Source: Trichomonas vaginalis G3 (taxonomy: Eukaryota; Parabasalia; Trichomonadida; Trichomonadidae). Taken from it: a stretch of 64,000 bases of DNA. Below, in pieces: positions 1 through 9,084 of the stretch (the first letter of the stretch is position 1; each line of letters opens with the position of its first letter). The DNA lies in assembly GCF_026262505.1 (NCBI RefSeq), contig NC_067204.1, forward strand, positions 1,893,797-1,957,796, in the 5' to 3' direction. The translations under genes were made by a program, and so were the position numbers. A model generated the notes under the pieces. It was not told where the DNA came from and made no database searches. It saw nothing but the letters and a program-made list of their open reading frames with translations.

Positions 1-1
1 T

Positions 2-346
2 TTAAGGTTAAGTAGAAACTATTATATCGTAGACTCTACGCAAGGTAATGGATATCTTATAAAAGCTGCCGACGACTCTATTGCGTTTTACCCTCGTCAC
101 AAATTAGTTGAAAGTAGTAATGGCAAACTTGCTGAAACCATTGACGAAGCAAAGCGAGGAGTGGTTATTGAAATACTTGGCTACAACATAAACGATGACA
201 CTTATAAAGTAAGATATGAAGGAGGTGTTGAAGATGTTATACCATCTAAGAACTTGAGAGAGTCAAAGCCAACACATCTGGGACCATTAGAGCGGGAGTA
301 CTGGAAAGACAAAAATATGCCAGAAAGAATAAGAAAATTCTTCTAA
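2..346 (+). CDS. Polinton integrase, C-terminal part only
   Basis: The frame is open from the window edge, so this is the 3' end of a larger gene. About 114 residues are visible. They align by eye with the C-terminal domain of the integrase at 33523-34482: a tyrosine-rich strand followed by a 'PRHKLVE' segment here and 'PRFKLVK' there, then a charged tail. This is the DNA-binding (SH3/chromo-like) end of the retroviral-type integrase that inserts Polintons. The catalytic core would lie upstream, outside the window. It ends in 'RIRKFF'. Identification rests on this similarity alone. Confidence 0.7.
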   Translation, partial: LRLSRNYYIVDSTQGNGYLIKAADDSIAFYPRHKLVESSNGKLAETIDEAKRGVVIEILGYNINDDTYKVRYEGGVEDVIPSKNLRESKPTHLGPLEREYWKDKNMPERIRKFF

Positions 347-426
347 ACTTTTTCATTAGATGTAAATCAGACATGAATGAGAACAGTCATGATATCATTA
401 ATGGTACCATTTATTTTTGTCATAAA

Positions 427-452
427 GACGCAAAGCGGCGAGGACGAAGTCC
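427..452 (+). repeat. 26-nt double-hairpin element
   Basis: Two short stem-loops in tandem: a 5-bp stem (one mismatch) with an AAA loop, spacer GA, then GGAC-GAA-GTCC, followed by ATG. The layout matches 3752-3777 and, in reverse, 8539-8564. It lies in the intergenic DNA between integrase and the next gene. Confidence 0.6.
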
Positions 453-472
453 ATGACCAAAAATATAATTGA

Positions 473-524
473 GGTGAAGAGGTGAGATCTCACCCGTTTT
501 TTCACCTGTTTTTTCACCCTCACC
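473..524. promoter_or_regulatory. GATC-centred half-site array 1
   Basis: GGTGA half-sites at 473 and 481 face TCACC half-sites at 490, 502, 514 and 520. The centre, 481-494, is the perfect palindrome GGTGAGATCTCACC. Spacing is 8 nt on the left and 12 then 12 nt on the right, the mirror image of the arrays at 1734 and 12154. It looks like an operator or iteron cluster; its function is unknown. Confidence 0.65.
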
Positions 525-551
525 GCTTAGCGGCTCAGACCCTTTGGGTCT
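523..551 (+). repeat. Double-hairpin element, variant
   Basis: CCGC-TTA-GCGG, a 3-nt spacer, then AGACCC-TTT-GGGTCT. It abuts half-site array 1 and precedes the shared leader at 563. The architecture matches the 26-nt elements but with a longer second stem. Confidence 0.5.
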
Positions 552-562
552 CGTGAATTTTC

Positions 563-627
563 ATGAATTTCCTTAAGATAGAAAAAATAAAGTTAGTTTT
601 ATTTTTATTTATTTTTTTATTTTGTAT
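563..627 (+). promoter_or_regulatory. Shared T-rich leader, copy 1
   Basis: A stretch of about 65 nt running from 'atgaatttccttaag' to 'tttgtat' is almost identical to 1826-1890 and to the reverse strand at about 26545-26610. In all three places it lies directly upstream of a gene, so it reads as a promoter/5' leader cassette. Translated, it gives a false hydrophobic N-terminus for the 635 gene. Confidence 0.65.
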
Positions 628-634
628 AAAAGAT

Positions 635-1573
635 ATGATTTCAACAATCGGCACAACAACAATTCAAACAACAGCACCAAACTCGTTAGTCATGAATCCA
701 ACATCTATGTTAGTAGAAATGAAAAGCTTCATTCCTTCTTCATATACTTTTGAAACAGAAATCCAGAAGATAAAGCAAGAACTTTTAACAAGTAATTTAG
801 ACTGTAGTGCGAAAGATGAAACAAATGAACAGTATCTTTATGAAATGGAGGACCTCATCGACCATTTGCCTAAACTACCTGAAATTCAGCAGCAAAAACT
901 AACTATTCCTGAATTCGACGAAATTGAAGTCAAAGCAACTGACTCAGTAGAAATTAAGAAATTCATACGTAAAGTAAATTATGAATTCCTTGGTTTTCAT
1001 TGCAACCATATAGTTATGGACAAAGATTGCGACATGGTATATAAGAACATCTCTGACATATATAAATCTGGGGCGTTTAAGACATACGACAACTTTGTTT
1101 CATTAGTTGCAAAATGTGTATGGCAGATAAGAGATAAAGATAGAAGAGGTAAGGTATGGAATGAACAGATAAAACCAACTGCTTCAGATTTAAAGAAAAC
1201 CATTGACGCCTTAGTTGTTCTAGCTGGTTTTATTTCAATGTATAACGCAAAAACGATGCCGCAATGTTCAAAATGTAAAGCAGCAATAAGAAAATATAAC
1301 TACTCAGTCAAAGAGATAGAAAGAATGCGAAACGACTATGCAGACTTAAAGAAAGAAGCAGAAAAGCCAGCAGAAGATAAAATGGATATGTTGACATTTC
1401 TTAATAAAAACTATCCAACAGCAGAAGATTTCCTTCTGTCTGACGTCAAGAAGAAATATAAAGAAACCTTCGGCATTGTTAAAACTTTTGATATCCTCAG
1501 CGAAGAAATAGAAGCTACAAAACTGTTTAGGATTTCAAATATACATCGTACAATTCATGTAAAACGCTTGTGA
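635..1573 (+). CDS. Unknown element A protein, 312 aa
   Basis: I do not recognise this protein. I chose the ATG at 635 over the in-frame ATG at 563, because residues encoded by 563-634 are merely the shared T-rich leader found in front of two other genes; the apparent signal peptide is therefore probably an artefact. The body is mostly helical and charged, with a CxxC pair near the motif 'MPQCSKCKAAIRKYNYS' and a lysine/glutamate-rich stretch after it. The stop overlaps the first half-site of array 2. It sits between integrase and the KilA-N gene, an accessory position. A DNA-binding or regulatory role is possible but unsupported. Confidence 0.6.
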   Translation: MISTIGTTTIQTTAPNSLVMNPTSMLVEMKSFIPSSYTFETEIQKIKQELLTSNLDCSAKDETNEQYLYEMEDLIDHLPKLPEIQQQKLTIPEFDEIEVKATDSVEIKKFIRKVNYEFLGFHCNHIVMDKDCDMVYKNISDIYKSGAFKTYDNFVSLVAKCVWQIRDKDRRGKVWNEQIKPTASDLKKTIDALVVLAGFISMYNAKTMPQCSKCKAAIRKYNYSVKEIERMRNDYADLKKEAEKPAEDKMDMLTFLNKNYPTAEDFLLSDVKKKYKETFGIVKTFDILSEEIEATKLFRISNIHRTIHVKRL

Positions 1574-1614
1574 AAAAAGAGGTGAAAAAACAGGTGAGAT
1601 CTCACCTCTTCACC
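1569..1614. promoter_or_regulatory. GATC-centred half-site array 2
   Basis: TGTGA at 1569, GGTGA at 1581, palindrome GGTGAGATCTCACC at 1593-1606, TCACC at 1610. Spacings are 12, 12 and 8. It starts inside the stop region of the preceding gene and is followed by 'tttttattgaattcagca', which also follows array 3. Confidence 0.65.
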
Positions 1615-1733
1615 TCAATTATATTTTTATTGAATTCAGCAACAAAATTCTGAGTAAAATAATTTTTAGGGCATGTGTCAAACCGTTGAGTTTTCACAAA
1701 ATTTAAAAAATAACGTTTACCATGTGAAACGTT

Positions 1734-1791
1734 TGTGAAAAAAGAGGTGAAAAATGAGGTGAAAAAAGAGGTGAAATCTCACCTCTTCACC
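1734..1791. promoter_or_regulatory. GATC-region half-site array 3
   Basis: TGTGA at 1734, GGTGA at 1746, 1758 and 1770, near-palindrome GGTGAAATCTCACC at 1770-1783, and TCACC at 1787. Spacings are 12, 12, 12 and 8. Array 2 and array 3, with their right flanks, are a local duplication upstream of the KilA-N gene. Confidence 0.65.
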
Positions 1792-1825
1792 TAAACATTA
1801 TTTTTATTGAATTCAGCACAAAATC

Positions 1826-1902
1826 ATGAATTTTCTTAAGATAGAAAAAATAAAGTTAGTTTTATTTTTATTTATTTTTTTATTTTGTATGTAAGAACAG
1901 AA
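1826..1902 (+). promoter_or_regulatory. Shared T-rich leader, copy 2
   Basis: Second copy of the leader cassette, directly upstream of the KilA-N gene. It extends through 'gtatgtaagaacag' to the ATG at 1903. The reverse-strand KilA-N gene of element B has the same leader through the same 'gtaagaacagaaatg' junction. Confidence 0.7.
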
Positions 1903-2730
1903 ATGTCAACATCAGAGAACACAACAATTGCTATCGTTCATGAAGCCATAAATGAAGAATACGAGTACATACAGTATAACAAACAGTTACGTCTCATTCG
2001 TTCAGTCAAAGATGACATGTACCAAATGCAAAGTATAATGAATGCTCTTCGTTCTACAAAGCAAGCATATCATTGGTTTGAAAACCAACAGACAAAAGAA
2101 CTTTTAGAAGAATTTCCTCATATGATTGCTTCCCTCGGAAAACCGGGGGAAGAGATTCCGTATGAAAATCGCAAGAATTTGGCTCCTGGTTTGAAAGGTT
2201 ATTATGTTCATAGACTTTTAGTAAATGCTGTAGCAATGTGGGCTTCACCTCGTTATGCTTGTTATATTTTCATGATGTTAGATGAACTATATAAAGCAGA
2301 ACGTGGAGAGATGGAAAAGAAACTTCATGCAACAGATGAAGTCATTGAATCCAAAGACAAAAGCATTCAGAAAAGAATACCACGTTCGGTACCAAAAGGA
2401 AAGGAAAAGAGTTATAAGTATATGATTTATACTGAAGAGTTGGAGAAAGAAGAAGATAAAGATATGGTTATGTTGCATTTAGTCAGAAGAAACAACAAGA
2501 GCTTTTATGACTTAGCTAAAATATATAAATCTGACAGAAACTGGTTCTATCGTGAAAACTTACCGATTTCAATGACACCGAATGAGCAAATAAAGGAAAT
2601 TGTCAAAAATACTCTTCCTCAAACACACTATGATATGAAAGGTTGTACAATACTTACATTCAAAGAAGACTTAACATTACTGAAGGAAAAAATAACAGAA
2701 TATTTCGATAACTTCAAAGAGGAAGAATAA
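1903..2730 (+). CDS. KilA-N domain protein
   Basis: About 275 residues starting at the first ATG after the shared leader. The first half holds a KilA-N/Bro-N-like DNA-binding domain: 'KQAYHWFENQQTKELLEEF' is the W-F-x-N core and 'GYYVHRLLVNAVAMWASP' is the typical closing helix. A charged linker follows, then a C-terminal domain ('SYKYMIYTEEL... VMLHLVRRNN') resembling the DUF3627-type tail of large-virus KilA-N proteins. These proteins bind DNA in many large DNA viruses and are probably transcription or host-control factors. A near-identical 42-residue slice is mirrored at 41117-41245 and in the right arm of the palindrome. Two half-site arrays lie just upstream, so they are candidate targets (inference). 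Confidence 0.8.
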   Translation: MSTSENTTIAIVHEAINEEYEYIQYNKQLRLIRSVKDDMYQMQSIMNALRSTKQAYHWFENQQTKELLEEFPHMIASLGKPGEEIPYENRKNLAPGLKGYYVHRLLVNAVAMWASPRYACYIFMMLDELYKAERGEMEKKLHATDEVIESKDKSIQKRIPRSVPKGKEKSYKYMIYTEELEKEEDKDMVMLHLVRRNNKSFYDLAKIYKSDRNWFYRENLPISMTPNEQIKEIVKNTLPQTHYDMKGCTILTFKEDLTLLKEKITEYFDNFKEEE

Positions 2731-2785
2731 AAAAATCTAAGCTAATTTTATTTTTTTTATAAAATTTTATCTCATATGAAAGAAC

Positions 2786-3001
2786 ATGAATTTAGAATAT
2801 TCGGAACTCATGACAGAAGAAGAGAACGAACAACATGTAAAAGATTATGCAAAATTTCTGAAGACATACAAAGCATTTAAACAATATCTAAATGCTTCTA
2901 AAGATTATGCAAAATTTCTGAAGGTATATAAAGCTTATGAAAAAGCGTATGAAAAGTTTATACATTGGGGAATTGTTGTAAAATATCGATATGAAGACTA
3001 A
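2786..3001 (+). CDS. Small internally duplicated protein, 71 aa
   Basis: Starts at the ATG 55 nt after the KilA-N stop. The sequence contains a tandem duplication: 'DYAKFLKTYKA' recurs as 'DYAKFLKVYKA' about 20 residues later, with matching DNA. It is aromatic and lysine-rich, probably all helix. No family recognised. It converges on the reverse-strand gene at 3020. Confidence 0.5.
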   Translation: MNLEYSELMTEEENEQHVKDYAKFLKTYKAFKQYLNASKDYAKFLKVYKAYEKAYEKFIHWGIVVKYRYED

Positions 3002-3019
3002 CCAAAAATATATTTTTGC

Positions 3020-3493
3020 TTAAATAGCTTCAGGGTCTATTTCTTCAACCATTTCACTTCCTTCGTCAATGTCAATAGAAGCTTCTTCAACCTTTGGTAA
3101 GAATTTCTGTATAACATCTTTGTTCGTTATTGTTTTCAGAGATGAAGGATAATATTTCACATTTGTTTCACCCTTCTTATATTCTTTCTGTTCGGAAAGA
3201 TTTAAAGCAATACTGAAGAAGTCAATGTTAGAGTTCTTTATAACAGTATAATGAGTATCTTTGACATTCACGAAGAAACTCTTTTGTTTCAAAACTACTG
3301 CTAACTCTTGTGAAGTATAACGTTTGCGGTCAATGACGATAGCTAATGGTCTGACATACTGACCAAACTTAGATTCTTTCACAAACTTCTTGTTAAAGAT
3401 AACATTAACATTTGAAGCATTATTGAACTCATTCTTGATGGCAGTAGCGAGAGCATTGTATGAAAAGAACTTGCAATCTTGCATGTGTTTCAT
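3020..3493 (-). CDS. Unknown element A protein, 157 aa, acidic tail
   Basis: Reverse-strand gene between the KilA-N block and the polymerase. It is beta-rich in the middle ('VRPLAIVIDRKRY') and ends in an acidic tail finishing 'EEIDPEAI'. The element B gene at 23475-23894 has a similar size, a similar mid-section ('VKFAIVTKNGAKF') and an acidic end 'NIDIDPEMF', so the two may be orthologues. A single-stranded DNA-binding role would fit a small acidic-tailed protein beside a replicase, but that is only inference. Confidence 0.55.
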   Translation of the reverse strand: MKHMQDCKFFSYNALATAIKNEFNNASNVNVIFNKKFVKESKFGQYVRPLAIVIDRKRYTSQELAVVLKQKSFFVNVKDTHYTVIKNSNIDFFSIALNLSEQKEYKKGETNVKYYPSSLKTITNKDVIQKFLPKVEEASIDIDEGSEMVEEIDPEAI

Positions 3494-3584
3494 TAAAATA
3501 AAAATATTAAATTATTTTGAAAAATAACTTTAAAAAATCTAATCTAATTTTTTCAAAAAATATTTTTTTTATTTCCTACTAAAG

Positions 3585-6500
3585 ATGTATCGGAAGTTGT
3601 CTAAGTTAGAACACTCGGAAATAAAACAACTTCTTACAGAAGCTAACATAGAAGTAGCAAAACATTACGCAACAAACAAAAAAGCACTCGCTGACTTCAT
3701 TAAAGACTATAATGGTGCAATAAGTTATGATAGAATTCATGAGTTCATAAAGCCGCAACGCGGCGAGGACGAAGTCCATGCAAGAGCATTTCCTTTAAAT
3801 GACGTTGCTATTGACTTATATCATAGACGTTCAGTACCTCATGAAGTAAGAAGAGAAATGTTTGACATAACAAATGCAAACGTTGGTGAAACAAGAAGAA
3901 GAGACGACACACTGAAACAACAGAGAAGAGAGATGTTTAAGAGCGCTATAGAACAAGTTCGCAAAGCTAACGATGTCCTTCGTTCCATTGACGACAAACC
4001 AAAAGAAGGTGAGAGATGGTTAAAGAAAGATGAAGAGAATAGGAAGAGAAATGTGAAGTCAGGCAATAGACTCATTGACTTTAACATCGAAGCTTTAGAT
4101 GAACCAAACAGAGACTACTTACACAAACATTTCGGTAAGGTTTTCATGAGACTCTTAGAGAAAATTAAAATAAACTCACAACAGAGATGGATGGTATGTT
4201 ATAAACTTGGTGGAAAGTATGAATGTTCTACGTTAAACCTCAATAATATTGGAACATTACTACATCAGCTCTTGAAGGAGAACTTTATATCAGAGATAGA
4301 AGCAAATGCTGCAGGTATTGTTGAAATGCACTATGACTTCTTCTTGACAAACATAAAGAATCTTACCGAAATAAAGATGTATGATTTAACAGAATATGAA
4401 GGCTTAACGATGTCAGATGTAAAGAAAGGCAAACCAAAAAAGAGACCATATAGAGATGAAAGCACACTGACAAATGACCAGAAAGCCATTTTGGAAGCTC
4501 TTAAGCAAACAGGAAACCCAGCACTTATAGAAAGCTTTTGGAAAGATAATGGTGAAAAGAAGTTTTATAAGAAGAGAAGCGGTCAGTTCTGGAAGTATCT
4601 TTGCACATTACCTATAAATCTTGAGCGCTACCAAATCTTCAATGAACTGAACAAAAGAACTGCAACACTTATGACAGAAGACAATTGCTTCGTTTATGCT
4701 TGCATTCAGGCTGGAGTAAATGAAGAAACTATTGACCACATGAGAGAAGCCATTCGTGTTGGAGACTTTCCTCAAAGTAAAGTACAAGAAATTTCTGACG
4801 CAACAGGTATAGCATTTAATGTTACCATTGGTTATTTCAATGACTCAAGACATAATGAAATAAAGAGATACATACCAAAAGAATGTGAAACTATTCGAAC
4901 TATTGACTTACTTCTTGTTGAAGACCACTACATGCTAAATGAAAGATTACCAATGACAACATATTTTTCATAAATTATAAAGAAATTCTCAAAGCTTGTG
5001 GTGGAATGAACATTGAGAAACAGATGAAGATTTATACAAAGAGAGAAGATAAATATGTAGTTCGTTATGATAGAACAACACCGTTATGGGATGTTATGAA
5101 AACATTGTGGGAGTGCAAATATTTCGAACCTATTTCTTATGGAGAACTTTTCACATATATGACTGACTTATATAAACAGAACCTTGCACCATTTAAAGAC
5201 TTGTCATATGCTCCAAAGTATTGTGTACAACTGAAGAAGAAAGCCGAGTCAAAAGAAGTAAATAAAAATAAGTGCAAGTTCATTCCTGAGCACGTTTTCT
5301 TTGCTGACTTTGAGTGCAGTACGATGGCTTTCATAAAGCTTTTAACATATGTTACGACAGTGAAGATGGTTCAGTGAGTGAAAGCATTTGGGGTCAGAAC
5401 TGTGCAACAGAATTTTTGGACGACTTCCTGACAAGAGTTTAATATATTTCCATAACCTCAGTTATGACATAAACTTCATCTTAAGACACATGACAGAAGT
5501 GAAAGGAACTCCCATCATTAAAGGTTCACGAACAATGCAAATAACTGGCTTATATAAAGGAAGGGCAATTATTATAAAAGACTCTTACAGTGTTATAAAT
5601 AAGAAGCTTAAACTATTTCCTGCTATGTTTAACTTACAAACAGGACCGAAAGAAGTATTTCCATATAACTACTACAGCAGTTTTGTTAGCAAATGACAAC
5701 AGAACTGGTGTCATTTCTGAAGCATGTAAGTTTTTAAGATATGAATACATTCATGAAAAACATAGATTCCATCAAAGGTTGCAGAATAGATGAGAACCAC
5801 TTCGACTTAGAAAAGTATAGCACATTTTATTGCAAACAAGATGTAAGAATTTTAAGAGAAGGTTTTGTTAAGTTCCGCAATGACATATTGAAAGAATTTG
5901 ATTTAAACGTTTATGACTACGTTAGTATTTGTTCTATTGCTAACAAATTGTTTGAGAACAGAGTGTACTTCCCGAATGGAAATTTATATGACCTCTCAAA
6001 TAAACCAAGAGAATTTATTTCAGATGCATTCAAGGTGGAAGATGTATGCTGTCAGATAACATGAAACAAAAGAGAAAAGAAACTCATTGCTGATTTCGAC
6101 GCTGTTTCATTATATCCATCAGCTATAGCAAGACTTTATACTTTAGAAGGTATTCCAAAGTATTGAAGAAAGAAATGTTAAGCACAGAGTATCTCATGAG
6201 ACATTTATTCGATGACGACCAAAAGGAACCCATTGGTGAAAAGTTTATGTCTGGCTTCTTTGTTCTCATTAAGATAACAGAGATTGGAATACATAGACAC
6301 TTTCCTTTAATAGTTTGTGACCCTGAACTAAATCCAGAACTTAACGTTCCCAGAAGTTCAAACACTTGCTGTTTAATGTATGTTGACCATATAACATTAC
6401 AAGACCTCATAAAATATCAAGGTGTCAAATGTGAAGTGTTGCAAGGATACTATTACGATGGAAACAGAGATATTAGAATAAGAGATGAAGTAAAGAAGTT

Positions 6501-7353
6501 GTTTGAGTTAAGGTTAAAGTATAAGAAAGAAGGAAATCCTTTGCAAGAAAATATAAAGCTCATTCTGAACAGTATTTATGGCAAAACTATTCTATCTCCT
6601 ATTGAGTCAAAAATAACCATAGTAAATGACAAAGATGCTATAAGATATGCCATCAGAAACTACAACCATATAGTGAAGTTCGAAGGTTTGGATGGTTCAG
6701 ATAAAACTATTTTCAAGCTAACGAAAAGCATTTGCAGACACTTTAACTTCTGTCCACTTGGTGTTAACATTCTGTCTATGTCGAAGACAATAATGTGTGA
6801 AGTATTCTGTACTGCTGAAGATATGGGTCTTCATATATTTTACCAGGACTGCGATAGCATGCATATTTTCAATGAAGACATACCAAAGCTTGCAGCAGAG
6901 TTTAAGAAGAGATACGGTCGCGAACTTATAGGAAAGAACCTTGGTCAATTTCATTCTGACTTCGCAGAAATAACACCTGGAAAACAAAGTTTAGCATACA
7001 AGTCAATATTTTGTGGAAAGAAGACTTACATAGACTTACTCACGAATGATTTAAATGAAGTTGCATTTCATGCACGTTGTAAAGGTGTAAAACAAGACGT
7101 TCTTGCTTTAACAGCTAATGAAATGTTTCCTGAAGCTATACAATGCTATTACAATGAAGATAAGAACATTCACATACCTGTTGGAACATATGACAAAGAC
7201 TCTGAGTTCAGTTTAATGAAACTTTACAAAGCACTTCATGATGGTCAAGAGATTGGATTTGACTTATGTAAGTCTTCTAGTCCTTGCTTTGCTGAAAAGT
7301 TTAACTTCTCAATAACGACTAAAACAAGCTTTATTCGTAAGTTGAAGTTCTGA
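3585..7353 (+). pseudogene. polB: Protein-primed family B DNA polymerase (broken)
   Basis: Replicase of element A. The N-terminal region is a long basic domain of unknown role followed by a Cys/His-containing module ('EDNCFVYACIQAG' ... 'EDHYMLNERL'), also present in the element B polymerase. Then come the 3'-5' exonuclease segments ('FADFEC', 'YFHNLSYDINF') and the polymerase motifs: A ('SLYPSAIA'), B ('KLILNSIYGKT') and C ('DCDSMHIF'). The order and spacing are those of Polinton protein-primed polymerases, and the total length of about 3.8 kb is normal. The reading frame is broken, with about four breaks. A double-hairpin element lies within the N-terminal coding part at 3752-3777. Confidence 0.88.
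3752..3777 (+). repeat. 26-nt double-hairpin element inside polB
   Basis: GCCGC-AAC-GCGGC, spacer GA, GGAC-GAA-GTCC, then ATG: perfect 5-bp and 4-bp stems with 3-nt loops. It lies in frame inside the polymerase N-terminal coding region and adds about nine codons. Confidence 0.65.
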
Positions 7354-7399
7354 GGTCATTTATTTTTGTCAGCAATGAGGTCATTCGTGATAAAAATAA

Positions 7400-7424
7400 G
7401 CCGCTAGCGGCAAGGGCGAAGCCC
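7400..7424 (+). repeat. 25-nt double-hairpin element
   Basis: The perfect 12-nt palindrome GCCGCTAGCGGC, spacer AA, then GGGC-GAA-GCCC, then ATG. It lies between the convergent polymerase and 7435 genes. Stem bases differ from 3752 by paired changes (GGAC/GTCC against GGGC/GCCC), so pairing is kept. Confidence 0.65.
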
Positions 7425-7434
7425 ATGTGGTCAT

Positions 7435-8292
7435 TTACAATACTGCGATGGTAGGGTTTAAGAGTTGTGCTTCAATGTAGAGACAGTCCTTATGGTCTGG
7501 AGGTAAGAACACTGGGCAGTTATGGTCATGAGTAGAGAACATGTCTATCCAAAACTCACGATTGAAGCCAGTTAATTTATAGTATTTAGGATTTGGCAGT
7601 GGTGTAGTTCTTGTATGACCAATGAACTCATTTTCAACTCCCTTACTTAAGTTTGAATATAATATAGCTTGCTTTCTATCCCAAATGCCAGGTGTTACAA
7701 TCTTTGAAAATTCATTTTTCCTCGGAAGCATTGCATCATAATTGAAAACATTTTTGAAATCATCACTTGGTTCAGAGATTTGAAATCTTATACGTAATGG
7801 ATTTTCTTTCTCTTTAGCGACTTCATTGAATGGTGAGAATACAACAAACTGACAGTCATGTGTTCCATCTTCATTTTCATTAAATTCATAATGAAAGTCT
7901 ATAAGTTGTGGCTGACTACCTTCTTCTTTCAGTTGTGCAAGAAACTCACGTAAAGGCTGTAAAGTTTGTACTTCAATGTTAAACTTTTTCTCGAACATTT
8001 CATTAAATGAAATCATACATTGTTGCAATGTTGTATCGTCTTTAAAGTATTTGTATATGTGAATGTTTTGGGCGCTTAAAGACTGTTCGTCATTTTCTAT
8101 CTCGACTTGAAGTATAAAGTCAACCTTTCTGAAAGCACGTGTTATATACATAGATGTTATGCCAATGTACTTCTCTTCATTTATGTTCACAATCCAGTCT
8201 GTTGGAAACTTAAACGTTACTCTGTTCCCCTTTATTTTGACGTCAGGGTTTTCACTACTGAACGCAACAGATAAAGGTATTTGTCTATACAT
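7435..8292 (-). CDS. Minor-capsid-like protein, 285 aa
   Basis: A long beta-rich protein with no TM segment. It resembles the element B protein at 35893-36741 in three places: an N-terminal 'FKFPTDWIV' against 'FDYPLRWLR', a following 'IGITSMYI' against 'IGFRRMKFV', and a C-terminal 'CLYIEAQLL' against 'AFYLELSFIY'. Both are about 283 residues and both are isolated reverse/forward genes beside small virion-like genes. Polintons carry a minor capsid (penton-type) protein of this size, so a structural role is the best guess. Its start is preceded by the TTTTTATCCGA-type start motif at 8293-8312. Confidence 0.55.
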   Translation of the reverse strand: MYRQIPLSVAFSSENPDVKIKGNRVTFKFPTDWIVNINEEKYIGITSMYITRAFRKVDFILQVEIENDEQSLSAQNIHIYKYFKDDTTLQQCMISFNEMFEKKFNIEVQTLQPLREFLAQLKEEGSQPQLIDFHYEFNENEDGTHDCQFVVFSPFNEVAKEKENPLRIRFQISEPSDDFKNVFNYDAMLPRKNEFSKIVTPGIWDRKQAILYSNLSKGVENEFIGHTRTTPLPNPKYYKLTGFNREFWIDMFSTHDHNCPVFLPPDHKDCLYIEAQLLNPTIAVL

Positions 8293-8312
8293 TTAATTCG
8301 GATAAAAATAAA
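8293..8312 (-). promoter_or_regulatory. TTTTTAT start motif
   Basis: Read on the reverse strand: ATTTTTATCCGAATTAAATG, ending at the ATG of the 7435-8292 gene. It matches the element-wide pattern TTTTTAT(C/T)(C/T)GA, about 12 nt before the ATG. Confidence 0.55.
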
Positions 8313-8316
8313 CCAT

Positions 8317-8577
8317 TTACTCTTTCTTTGCTTCAGCTTCTTTAGCTTTTGCTTCAGCTTCTTCTCTAGCTTTCTTCGCCAGCAAACGTGGGTTCTTTTG
8401 TCTTCCAGCAGCTAATGCAGCAAGTTGTTTTTCACTAAGTTTTCTCTTTGGTCTCTCTGGCTTTTGTTCTTGTTTTTGTTCATTCAGTTCGGATAAAATT
8501 TGCTCACGAATTTCTTTCTTCAATGCTTCAACATCTATGACCCCTTGGGTCTTGTCCGTAGGGCTTGTCTGAGTCAT
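8317..8577 (-). CDS. Small basic/acidic helical protein, 86 aa
   Basis: ATG at 8577, immediately after a TTTTTATCTG start motif. After a short polar head the protein is helical, with a lysine/arginine-rich centre ('KPERPKRKLSEKQLAALAAG') and a repetitive K/A/E tail. Such a protein could bind DNA or scaffold inside a virion, but there is no family match. A double-hairpin element forms part of its coding sequence (8539-8564). Confidence 0.55.
   Translation of the reverse strand: MTQTSPTDKTQGVIDVEALKKEIREQILSELNEQKQEQKPERPKRKLSEKQLAALAAGRQKNPRLLAKKAREEAEAKAKEAEAKKE
8539..8564 (-). repeat. 26-nt double-hairpin element inside a coding region
   Basis: On the reverse strand: GCCC-TAC-GGAC (one wobble), spacer AA, GACCC-AAG-GGGTC, then AT. 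The 26-nt length, 3-nt loops and 2-nt purine spacer are the same as at 427 and 3752, but the stem sequences differ. Confidence 0.55.
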
Positions 8578-8622
8578 TTGACTGCAGATAAAAAACAAAA
8601 TTAAAACTTTAACCGATGTAAA

Positions 8623-9057
8623 ATGAGCTTGTCAAAATCAGAGCGAGAGTCTATTATATTAAATGACGCAAGATGAATACAACATCCTTTCTATTACGTA
8701 AGTCAGAGTAAAGATGGTAAAATATATGTAAGAAAAAGAAAGGTTCCATTAGCGAATGCAGAAAGCGACAACATTAAGGTGTATGGTAAGGGTGAAGTCC
8801 ACGAAGCCCATATAAAACCTTCTGTTCAAACTGAGCCACCAAAAGAACAAGAAGAAAAGAAGCCAGATGTACTTTCAATAACGAACCAAGAGCTTATTGC
8901 AAAGTTCGTGAATTTCATTGAAAAACAAACCGAGTCAAAGAACCCTGACCCACCAGTGAAAGAAGTTGAGACAAAAGAGAATGTACAGTTCATTGAAAAT
9001 GTCAAGAAACAACTTCCACCACGAATGCCAAGAAGAAGAGTGAGAATAATGAAGTAA
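8623..9057 (+). pseudogene. Small proline/glutamate-rich protein gene (broken)
   Basis: Coding-like sequence from the ATG at 8623 to the stop at 9057, with about one or two breaks. The readable part holds 'KDGKIYVRKRKVP', a proline/glutamate-rich middle and a basic end ('PPRMPRRRVRIMK'). It lies just upstream of the capsid gene and divergent from 8317-8577. Role unknown; the basic end suggests contact with DNA or capsid interior. Confidence 0.45.
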
Positions 9058-9063
9058 ATAGAT

Positions 9064-9084
9064 ATTTTTATCTGAAGTAAATAC
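9064..9084 (+). promoter_or_regulatory. TTTTTAT start motif of the capsid gene
   Basis: ATTTTTATCTGAAGTAAATAC directly before the capsid ATG at 9085. It is the same pattern as before 8292, 8577, 23475, 24363, 32913, 33084, 33505 and 35874. Confidence 0.55.

Noticed and set aside
563-634. Hydrophobic N-terminus resembling a signal peptide in front of the 635 gene
   Set aside because: The same DNA lies upstream of two other genes in other reading contexts; it is a T-rich leader whose translation is hydrophobic by composition.
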